From the NCBI GenBank assembly GCA_964608595.1, contig CAZSOU010000074.1:1-11746 (forward strand): a stretch of 11,746 bases of DNA. Direction: 5' to 3'. Shown here piece after piece: positions 7,101 to 11,746 of the stretch. Under the pieces are notes generated by a model. It ran no database searches and was not told where the DNA came from. It saw only the letters and a program-made list of their open reading frames with translations. Position numbers and translations under genes: made by a program. This DNA is from Oleiagrimonas sp964608595 (GTDB lineage Bacteria > Pseudomonadota > Gammaproteobacteria > Xanthomonadales > Rhodanobacteraceae). Numbering within the stretch: the first letter of the stretch is position 1; each line of letters opens with the position of its first letter.

Positions 7101-7269
7101 CGGCGCCATCGTCGGTTCGCAACCTTTCGGCGGCGAAGGCTTGTCGGGTACGGGGCCCAAGTCCGGTGGCCCCCACTACTTGCTGCGCTATGCCACCGAG
7201 CGCGTCGTCACCATCAACACCACGGCGACCGGTGGCAATGCCAGCTTGCTGACCATGGGCGACAACTGA
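4114..7269 (+). CDS. putA: Bifunctional proline dehydrogenase / L-glutamate gamma-semialdehyde dehydrogenase PutA
   Basis: Oxidises proline to glutamate in two steps, passing electrons from FAD to membrane quinone and from the aldehyde to NAD+. The 1051 residues comprise a helical N-terminal arm region, the FAD-binding PRODH barrel (about 190-510) and the aldehyde dehydrogenase domain (about 570-1040). PRODH marks include SVKLTALHPRY (Lys254), VRLVKGAYWD, EYQRLHGMG (431-439), and Tyr459 and Arg474/Arg475, which match E. coli Tyr540 and Arg555/Arg556. The dehydrogenase has SPWNFPLA (Asn704), Glu805 in AETGGQN and catalytic Cys839 in AGQRCSATR. It ends soon after the conserved TINTTATGGNASLL, so it resembles minimal type A PutA. 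It begins MARNIIRPELPES and lacks the ribbon-helix-helix domain through which E. coli PutA represses its own gene. The ATG at 4114 is chosen over the open frame back to 4045 because AAAGG (4101-4105) lies eight bases upstream. No proline transporter gene is visible. Confidence 0.97.
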   Translation: MARNIIRPELPESLSPLRWRICEAWLRDERDAVGDVLDRARLDPAHSKAVQEQAAELVRRVRDKQDKRSPIASFMQEYDLSSEEGILLMCVAEALQRIPDSDTADRLLRDKLGDADWANHLGSSKSVFVNMTTWALMLTGKMESLPAHTRHEYDNAFKRLVNRIGEPVVRRATREAMRIMGQEYILGKDIEEALEKTHDEANKPYRYSFDMLGEVALTRAATDMYMQAYSDAIDAIGKHPHAGDVLAAPSISVKLTALHPRYEIAQRQRVMDQLVPRVLELSQKAMQNGIALTIDAEEASRLELSLDVMEPVFKHPSLAGWNGFGIVLQAYQKRTPRVIEWLTETAREAGRRWCVRLVKGAYWDAEIKVAQQEGLSGFPVYTRKPYTDVSYLACARDLLDAGADLIYPQFATHNAHTIAAVHDMADGRPFEYQRLHGMGRELYDEVIGEDDYGVPCRVYAPVGSQKNLLPYLVRRLLENGANTSFINHVVDEYLPMEQLVGDPCEKVDSFESICHPRIRMPIDVYAEVRKNSMGVNLDSELELAALADAVNAHPGPWQGAPLVPGSATEGETIRVTNPADRRDEVGTWQCADEATVKRALDNAEAAQPGWDDTDPETRAGILEKAADELESRRGEFIALCIREAGKSIAASIDEIREAADFLRYYATQTRRLFAQAERLPGPTGESNRLSLHGRGIFACISPWNFPLAIFTGQVSAALAAGNSVIAKPAEQTTLLAHLMVKLLHEAGIPDDVLQLVPGEGGTVGPILTDDVRVAGVAFTGSTETARGINRSLAGRDAPIAALIAETGGQNALIADSSALPEQLVPDLVKSAFDSAGQRCSATRVFFIQEDVADKVIEMLAGAMDELKVGDPALLSSDIGPVIDDEARDKLRKHAQRMDRDAKLIKRVSMDERCERGTFFAPCAYEIPSLDILEDEVFGPVLHVVRYKSDELDDVIDAVNATGYGLTLGIHTRIDETAHYIAERVHVGNTYVNRDQVGAIVGSQPFGGEGLSGTGPKSGGPHYLLRYATERVVTINTTATGGNASLLTMGDN

Positions 7270-7311
7270 GTCCGGCCGCGCCGCTGCCAGGGACGCCAGG
7301 CCCGGCCCGAT

Positions 7312-7331
7312 CCGGCGCTCCGCCGGCGTTT
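7312..7331 (+). terminator. Candidate weak terminator after putA
   Basis: CCGGCG (7312-7317), loop CTC, CGCCGG (7321-7326), then CGTTT. A perfect 6-bp GC stem with only three Ts, 43 bases past the putA stop. It is followed by three tandem TTCGG copies (7330-7344). The structure would be a modest terminator or attenuator. Confidence 0.4.
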
Positions 7332-7344
7332 CGGTTCGGTTCGG
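7330..7344. repeat. Short tandem repeat, TTCGG x3
   Basis: Three exact copies of the pentamer TTCGG immediately after the hairpin downstream of putA. Too short to judge as functional; such repeats can vary in copy number between strains. Confidence 0.4.
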
Positions 7345-7442
7345 CATCATGACATCAGATGGAGTACGCTGGCCGAATTCGTGATTACGGCAGTCCACGG
7401 CACCCGAACCGCATTTCACACCACCCATCGAAAGGCGACACC

Positions 7443-9092
7443 ATGTTGGATCTATGCAAACGGTTATGCGTTCCATTGACGGCCGCGGCGCTGTCGATCC
7501 TTTTCCTCGTGCTCGGTTGGCTGTTCGCATCGGGCTGGTGGTGGCCGCTGATCGTCACGGTGCCGGTGCTGGTGCTGGGGATTTACGACTGGCTGCAGCC
7601 GCACTGGACCATCACGCGCAATTATCCGGTGGCCGCGCGCATCCGCTGGCTGTTTTACGACCTGCGCCCTTTTCTGCGTGCCTATATCGTCGAGGATGAC
7701 CTTCATGGCACGCCCTTCCCGTTCGACGCGCGCGACCTGGTGCATGCACGTGCCACCGGGCGCAACGACACGCACCCCTTTGGTACCGAACGCGATACCG
7801 ACGAGGCGCGTTATCACTGGTTCGCCCATTCCATCCAGCCGGCCGAGAACCCGGACAAGTCGCCGCGCGTGACGGTTGGCAACGAACAGACGTCCAAACC
7901 GTATTCGGCATCGGTACTCAATATTTCCGCCATGAGCTTCGGCGCGCTGTCGGCAAACGCCGTGCGAGCTTTGAATCTGGGTGCGAAACTGGGCAACTTC
8001 TACCACGATACCGGCGAAGGCGGCTTGAGCGAGTACCACCTGGAAAATGGTGGCGACATCGTCTGGGAGCTGGGCTCGGGTTACTTCGGTGCACGTGACA
8101 AACACGGCAATTTCGACCCGGACCAGTTTGCCGACAAAGCGCAGCTGGACGTGGTCAAGATGACCGAGATCAAACTCAGCCAGGGCGCCAAACCCGGCCA
8201 CGGCGGTTTGTTGCCTGCGGCCAAAGTGACCGAGGAAATCGCGCGCGTGCGCGGTGTGCCGGCGCACGAGGATTGCCTGAGTCCGGCCGGCCACTCGGCG
8301 TTTTCCACACCCATCGAGATGCTGGAGTTCGCAGCCAGGATGCGCGAGCTTTCCGGTGGCAAACCCGTCGGCGTCAAGCTTTGCATCGGACAGTTGCACG
8401 AACCGTTTGCGTTGATGAAAGCCATGCTCGAAACAGGCATCCTGCTCGACTTCATCGTCGTCGATGGCGGCGAAGGCGGTACCGGCGCCGCACCACTGGA
8501 ATTGTCCGACTGGGTCGGCATGCCGCTGGACGACGGCCTGGTTCTGATGCGCAACGCGCTGGTCGGCAGCGGTCTCAAGGACAAAGTGCGCCTGGCCGCC
8601 AGCGGCAAGGTGTATTCGAGCATGGGCCTGGCGCGCAACTTTGCGCTGGGTGCCGATTGGTGCAATGCGGCGCGCGCCTTCATGTTCTCGATCGGCTGCA
8701 TTCAGGCGCAACGCTGCCATCTCGGCACTTGCCCCACCGGCGTCACCACGCAGGACAAGGGACGCCAGCGCGGTTTGATTCCCGCGGTCCAGGGACCACG
8801 TGCGGCACGCTTTCACTCGCACACGCTCATCTCGTTGGCGGACATTCTCGCGGCGGTGGGCGTGGAGCACCCGCGCGACCTGAAGCCGCATCAGCTGATT
8901 CATCGCGTCGGTCCGGAAAAGGCGCAACCCATCGACTCGATCAAGACGTTTCTGCCCGAAGGGATACTGCTCGCGGCCCCCGAGGACACCATTTACGCCG
9001 ATTGGTGGCATGCCGCGCGCGCCGACAGTTTTCGTCCGGCCACGGATGTTCAAGCGGATCGCTCCCGTACGGCGGCGCACTTGCCTCACTGA
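7443..9092 (+). CDS. Membrane-anchored glutamate-synthase-like FMN / [3Fe-4S] protein (GltB central-domain family)
   Basis: A 549-residue protein. Residues about 12-30 and 33-50 are hydrophobic and form a two-helix N-terminal anchor. The rest (about 150-520) matches the FMN-binding TIM barrel of glutamate synthase: ISAMSFGALS (161-170), GEGG (191-194), KLSQGAKPGHGG (244-255), GVKLC (310-314), DGGEGGTGAAP (341-351), ASGKV (387-390). The cysteine pattern C419-x5-C425-x4-C430, in CIQAQRCHLGTCPTG, corresponds to the [3Fe-4S] ligands of GltB. The glutaminase and GXGXG domains of full glutamate synthase are absent, so it cannot use glutamine by itself as GltB does. It belongs with the YerD-like stand-alone FMN-binding group, whose reaction is not settled. 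ATG 7443 has AAAGG seven bases upstream and starts the natural membrane anchor; an in-frame ATG at 7359 lacks a good site. Only 28 bases separate it from poxB, so the two are probably cotranscribed. Confidence 0.9.
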   Translation: MLDLCKRLCVPLTAAALSILFLVLGWLFASGWWWPLIVTVPVLVLGIYDWLQPHWTITRNYPVAARIRWLFYDLRPFLRAYIVEDDLHGTPFPFDARDLVHARATGRNDTHPFGTERDTDEARYHWFAHSIQPAENPDKSPRVTVGNEQTSKPYSASVLNISAMSFGALSANAVRALNLGAKLGNFYHDTGEGGLSEYHLENGGDIVWELGSGYFGARDKHGNFDPDQFADKAQLDVVKMTEIKLSQGAKPGHGGLLPAAKVTEEIARVRGVPAHEDCLSPAGHSAFSTPIEMLEFAARMRELSGGKPVGVKLCIGQLHEPFALMKAMLETGILLDFIVVDGGEGGTGAAPLELSDWVGMPLDDGLVLMRNALVGSGLKDKVRLAASGKVYSSMGLARNFALGADWCNAARAFMFSIGCIQAQRCHLGTCPTGVTTQDKGRQRGLIPAVQGPRAARFHSHTLISLADILAAVGVEHPRDLKPHQLIHRVGPEKAQPIDSIKTFLPEGILLAAPEDTIYADWWHAARADSFRPATDVQADRSRTAAHLPH

Positions 9093-9120
9093 ATTCGTTT
9101 TCCGATAAAAGGAGCACGCC

Positions 9121-10836
9121 ATGGCCGAGAAAGTTGCCGCGATCATCGCCGATACGCTGGTCCAGGCCGGCGCCGAACGTTGCTACGGCATCGTCGGCGA
9201 CACCATCAACCATTTCACTGATGCCGTGCGCGAATCGGCACTGCGCTGGATTCACGTGCGTCACGAGGAAGTCGGTGCGCTGGCGGCGGGCGGCGAGGCA
9301 TTCGTCACCGGCAAATTGGCCGTGTGTGCCGGTACCTGCGGACCGGGCAGCCTGCATTTCGTCAACGGCATTTTCGAGAGCCACCGCAATGGGGCTCCGG
9401 TGGTGCTGATCGCCTCGGACGTGGCACGCACGGAAGCCGGACTCGCATTTCCGCAGGAAGTCGATCAGCGTCGCATTTACGAGCAGACGTCGGTGTTCTG
9501 CGAATACATCTCGCACCCGTCGCAGGCCCGTCGCATCACCGCGTTGGCGGCGCAGGCCGCGCTCAACAAGGGCGGTGTGGCGGTGGTCATCGTCAACGGC
9601 GACATGTTCGTGGAAAAAGACGACGACGAACTGGCCTGGTCGGTCCATTGCGCGCGTGCCGAAGCGCGCCCGCCGGAAGCCGACATCAAGCGACTGGCCG
9701 AGGTGCTCGACAAGGCCGGCACGGTGACGCTTTACGCCGGCTACGGCGCGCGCGACGCGCACGACGACGTGGTGGCGCTGGCGGAGCGGTTGCAGGCGCC
9801 GGTGGTCCATTCCAGCCGCGCCAAGGAATACATCGAACCGGACAACCCTTTCAATGTCGGCATGACCGGCATTCTCGGCAACCGCGCCGGACTCGATGCC
9901 ATCGACAAAGCGGACATCACCTTGTGTCTCGGGACCGACTTTGCCTGGACGCAGTTTTATCCCGAGCGCAAGCATGTCATCCAGATCGACATCGATGCGA
10001 CGCATCTGGGGCGCCGCGCGCCCATCGAGATGGGCCTGGTGGGCGATGTTCACAGCACCATCCAGGCGCTGCTGCCGCATCTCGGCGAGGGCAAGAGCGA
10101 CCAGCACCTGAACGCGGCGCGCAAACAATGGGACGAGGACCGCGAGGAATACGCCGAAGTCGAATCCAAAGCCGATCCGGCGTTGATCCATCCGCAACAT
10201 CTGACGCACCTGCTGGACCAACTGGCCGACGACGACGCCATGTTCACGGCCGACGGCGGGTCGCCCATGGTGTGGTTGCTGCGCCACCTTCGCGCCAATG
10301 GCAAACGCCATTTCCTGACCAGCTTGCTGCACGGCACCATGGCCAATGCCTATCCGCAGGCCCTGGGGATGGTGGCCGCCCACCCCGATCGCCAGGTGAT
10401 CGCGATGTGCGGTGACGGCGGCCTGACCATGTTGCTGGGCGACTTGCTGACCCTGCGGCAGGAAAAGCTGCCGGTGAAGTTGCTGGTCTACAACAACGGT
10501 TCGCTCGGCTTCGTGGAAATGGAACAACGTGTGGAGGGCTTGCTGGATGCCTTCACCAGCCTTGAAAACCACGACCTGGCCGGATTGGCGAAAGCATGCG
10601 GCCTCGAAGCCTGGCGTGTGACCGGCAATGACGACCTGGAGGACAAGATGCGCCAGTGGCTGGCCGCCGACGGCCCGGCGTTGCTGGATGTACCGGTCAA
10701 TCGCGTGGAATTGGTGATGCCGCCGAAGATCCGGTTTTCGCAAGTGGCATCAACCGCCATGTTCGGCATGAAAGCCGTCCTCAACGGGCGTACCGGCGAA
10801 GTGCTGAAATTGCTGGAAAACAATTTCGTGCGCTGA
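9121..10836 (+). CDS. poxB: Thiamine-diphosphate-dependent pyruvate:quinone oxidoreductase, PoxB type
   Basis: The family oxidatively decarboxylates pyruvate to acetate and CO2, giving electrons to ubiquinone at the inner membrane. Its 571 residues nearly equal E. coli PoxB (572). The thiamine pyrimidine domain (about 1-175) has RHEEVGALAAG with Glu50 as the expected catalytic acid, then AVCAGTCGPGSLHFVNGIFESHRN. The middle part (about 185-335) is the FAD domain with GILGNRAG and CLGTDFAWTQFYP. The diphosphate domain has the metal/ThDP motif from GDGG (431-434) to NN (458-459). The final residues (about 549-571), AMFGMKAVLNGRTGEVLKLLENNFVR, resemble the amphipathic lipid-binding C-terminus of PoxB. 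An excellent ribosome site, AAAAGGAG, lies six bases before the ATG. It follows the GltB-like gene closely. Related ThDP enzymes such as YdaP or acetolactate synthases are alternatives, but the C-terminus and length favour PoxB. Confidence 0.88.
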   Translation: MAEKVAAIIADTLVQAGAERCYGIVGDTINHFTDAVRESALRWIHVRHEEVGALAAGGEAFVTGKLAVCAGTCGPGSLHFVNGIFESHRNGAPVVLIASDVARTEAGLAFPQEVDQRRIYEQTSVFCEYISHPSQARRITALAAQAALNKGGVAVVIVNGDMFVEKDDDELAWSVHCARAEARPPEADIKRLAEVLDKAGTVTLYAGYGARDAHDDVVALAERLQAPVVHSSRAKEYIEPDNPFNVGMTGILGNRAGLDAIDKADITLCLGTDFAWTQFYPERKHVIQIDIDATHLGRRAPIEMGLVGDVHSTIQALLPHLGEGKSDQHLNAARKQWDEDREEYAEVESKADPALIHPQHLTHLLDQLADDDAMFTADGGSPMVWLLRHLRANGKRHFLTSLLHGTMANAYPQALGMVAAHPDRQVIAMCGDGGLTMLLGDLLTLRQEKLPVKLLVYNNGSLGFVEMEQRVEGLLDAFTSLENHDLAGLAKACGLEAWRVTGNDDLEDKMRQWLAADGPALLDVPVNRVELVMPPKIRFSQVASTAMFGMKAVLNGRTGEVLKLLENNFVR

Positions 10837-10858
10837 CGCGCGCCGGAATCGCATGCCC

Positions 10859-10896
10859 CCGGTCATGCCGCGCGTCAACGGGCGCGGCATGACCGG
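10859..10896. terminator. Perfect 15-bp stem hairpin after poxB
   Basis: The left arm at 10859-10873 (CCGGTCATGCCGCGC) and its exact reverse complement at 10882-10896 enclose an eight-base loop, 22 bases past the poxB stop. No T-tract follows on either strand, so it is not a textbook intrinsic terminator. It may protect the mRNA 3' end, assist the adjacent hairpin, or be a protein site. Confidence 0.55.
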
Positions 10897-10910
10897 CAGG
10901 CCGAAACACG

Positions 10911-10933
10911 AACGCCGGCACGGAGCCGGCGTT
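10911..10933. terminator. Bidirectional terminator between poxB and atpC
   Basis: AACGCCGGC (10911-10919), loop ACGGA, GCCGGCGTT (10925-10933): a perfect 9-bp GC-rich stem. On the plus strand the stem is followed by TGCTTC; on the minus strand it runs into TTCGTGTTT. Its place between two convergent genes, and T-richer flanks on both sides, fit a shared terminator that ends the atp operon from the right and the poxB unit from the left. Confidence 0.6.
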
Positions 10934-10961
10934 TGCTTCGGATGACGATTTGCCGTCGCCG

Positions 10962-11384
10962 TCAGTGTTTGAGGTTGCGGTGCAGGCGTGCCAGAGCCTG
11001 CAATTGCGCCTGCGCTTCAGCCAGCTTGGCCTGTTGCGCGGCAACATCTTCGAGTTCACTGCGGTCGGCAAGCGCCTTTTCCGCCTCTTCCTTGGCCGCC
11101 TGCGCAGCGGCTTCGTCCAGTTCCTCGGCACGTGCGGCGGTATCGGCCAGCACGGTCACGACCTGCGGCTGCACTTCCAGAATGCCGCCGGAAACGTACA
11201 ACGGTACGCGCTCGCCGTTTTCCTGGATCACTTCCACCACGCCCGGCTTGAGGCGCGTGATCAACGGCGCGTGACGCGCGGCAATGCCCAGCTCGCCCTC
11301 TTCACCGGAGGCCACCAGCATGGTGGCGTCACCGTGGAAGAGTTCGGCTTCGGCGCTGACGATGTCGCAACGGAAGGTGGTCAT
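10962..11384 (-). CDS. atpC: F1F0 ATP synthase epsilon subunit
   Basis: Part of the F1 central stalk; it connects gamma to the c-ring and its C-terminal helices can inhibit ATP hydrolysis. At 140 residues it is the normal length (E. coli 139). The N-terminal beta-sandwich shows DIVSAEAELFHGDA, GELGIAARHAPLIT, LKPGVVEV and YVSGGILEVQPQVVTVLADTA, all close to E. coli. The C-terminal part (about 85-140) is Ala/Glu/Lys-rich and forms the helical hairpin (AEELDEAAAQAAKEEAEKAL ... KLAEAQAQLQALARL). The ATG directly begins the expected MTTF-x-CDIVSAE N-terminus, but no good Shine-Dalgarno site is seen upstream, so translation may partly depend on coupling or another feature. It is the last gene of the atp operon, following atpD after 129 bases, and its terminator is the hairpin at 10911-10933. 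Confidence 0.97.
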   Translation of the reverse strand: MTTFRCDIVSAEAELFHGDATMLVASGEEGELGIAARHAPLITRLKPGVVEVIQENGERVPLYVSGGILEVQPQVVTVLADTAARAEELDEAAAQAAKEEAEKALADRSELEDVAAQQAKLAEAQAQLQALARLHRNLKH

Positions 11385-11412
11385 GGTTTGCTCGCTCGCT
11401 ATGCTCGGTCGC

Positions 11413-11440
11413 GGGAATGGGGAGTCGGGAGTGGAAAATC
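11413..11440. repeat. GGGAAT/GGGAGT low-complexity stretch in the atpD-atpC gap
   Basis: The plus strand reads as imperfect short units GGGAAT-GGGG-AGTC-GGGAGT-GG-AAAATC (minus strand: CTCCC/TTCCC runs). Similar degenerate GGGAATCGGGAATC-type stretches are common between genes in Xanthomonadales, as I recall; this is memory, not a search. It lies inside the atp operon transcript, upstream of the atpC start. Confidence 0.45.
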
Positions 11441-11513
11441 GTCGGAACGAAGCGAAAGACGCCTGCGTCGGTCATTCTCCGTTCTGCTTTTTCAACTCCC
11501 GGGGAAAGTCGCC

Positions 11514-11746
11514 TCAGGCGGCTTCCTTCTTCGACCCCATTTCCTCGCCTTTCTTGATGGCTTCGTCGATGGTGCCGACCATGTAGAAGGCCTGCTCCGG
11601 CAGGTGATCCACTTCGCCGTCGAGAATCATCTTGAAACCGCGGATGGTTTCCTTCAGCGAGACGTACACGCCCGGCGTGCCGGTGAACACTTCGGCCACG
11701 TGGAACGGCTGGCTGAAGAAACGCTCGCACTTGCGCGCGCGGGCCA
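11514..11746 (-). CDS. atpD: F1F0 ATP synthase beta subunit, C-terminal 76 residues, cut by window edge
   Basis: The catalytic beta subunit of F1. Only the C-terminal helical domain is visible: ARARKCERFFSQPFHVAEVFTG, then TPGVYVSLKETIRGFKMILDGEVDHLPEQAFYMVG and TIDEAIKKGEEM, ending GSKKEAA-stop. The RARK-x-x-RF-x-SQPF-x-VAEVFTG and LPEQAFYMVG blocks are diagnostic for bacterial AtpD. The nucleotide-binding domain lies beyond the window. It is followed by atpC on the same strand after a rather long gap of 129 bases. Confidence 0.97.
   Translation of the reverse strand, partial: ARARKCERFFSQPFHVAEVFTGTPGVYVSLKETIRGFKMILDGEVDHLPEQAFYMVGTIDEAIKKGEEMGSKKEAA

Noticed and set aside
4156..7530. Very long open frame (over 1100 codons) antisense to putA
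   Set aside because: It is a by-product of GC-rich codon use opposite a confidently identified gene. Its translation shows no domain, is full of His/Arg/Gln runs typical of antisense frames, and has no plausible ribosome site.
7464..10743. Long antisense frames opposite the GltB-like gene (7464-9146) and poxB (8941-10743)
   Set aside because: These have the same antisense composition as the frame opposite putA and no recognisable domain. The plus-strand genes explain the coding signal.

Overview
The window looks like ordinary chromosome from a GC-rich (roughly 60%) proteobacterium. A gammaproteobacterium of the Xanthomonadales (Xanthomonas/Lysobacter/Rhodanobacter relatives) fits best. The reasons are close family matches to enterobacterial AsnB, PutA, PoxB and AtpC, an atpD-atpC operon end, and a GGGAAT/GGGAGT-type low-complexity stretch between genes. 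The order-level assignment is inference. No phage, transposon, CRISPR array, tRNA or rRNA was seen.

Left part (1-1983): the N-terminal 255 residues of asparagine synthetase B (minus strand, cut by the window start); a divergent two-gene unit made of a small predicted secreted protein of unknown function and a DUF924 protein, overlapping by one base; then, convergent with it, a 54-residue DUF1328 membrane protein. The small secreted protein carries a 51-nt piece that matches asnB at 47 positions, in inverted orientation.

Middle (1984-7269): a gene-poor intergenic stretch of about 540 bases with several short palindromes, a cytoplasmic three-PAS/LuxR-type regulator with no kinase domain, and the bifunctional proline catabolic flavoenzyme PutA. 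This PutA lacks the N-terminal ribbon-helix-helix repressor domain of E. coli PutA. The adjacent PAS-LuxR protein is therefore a reasonable but unproven candidate for controlling putA.

Right part (7270-11746): a probable two-gene operon of a membrane-anchored glutamate-synthase-like FMN/[3Fe-4S] protein and a PoxB-type pyruvate:quinone oxidoreductase, 28 bases apart. Two strong hairpins separate it from the convergent end of the ATP synthase operon (atpC and the last 76 residues of atpD). PutA, PoxB and ATP synthase all bear on respiratory energy metabolism: the first two can feed electrons to quinone and the last uses the resulting proton gradient.

Most of the window is conventional. The points most worth a second look are the asnB-derived fragment inside the small secreted ORF, the PAS-LuxR/putA pairing, and the membrane-anchored GltB-like protein paired with PoxB.
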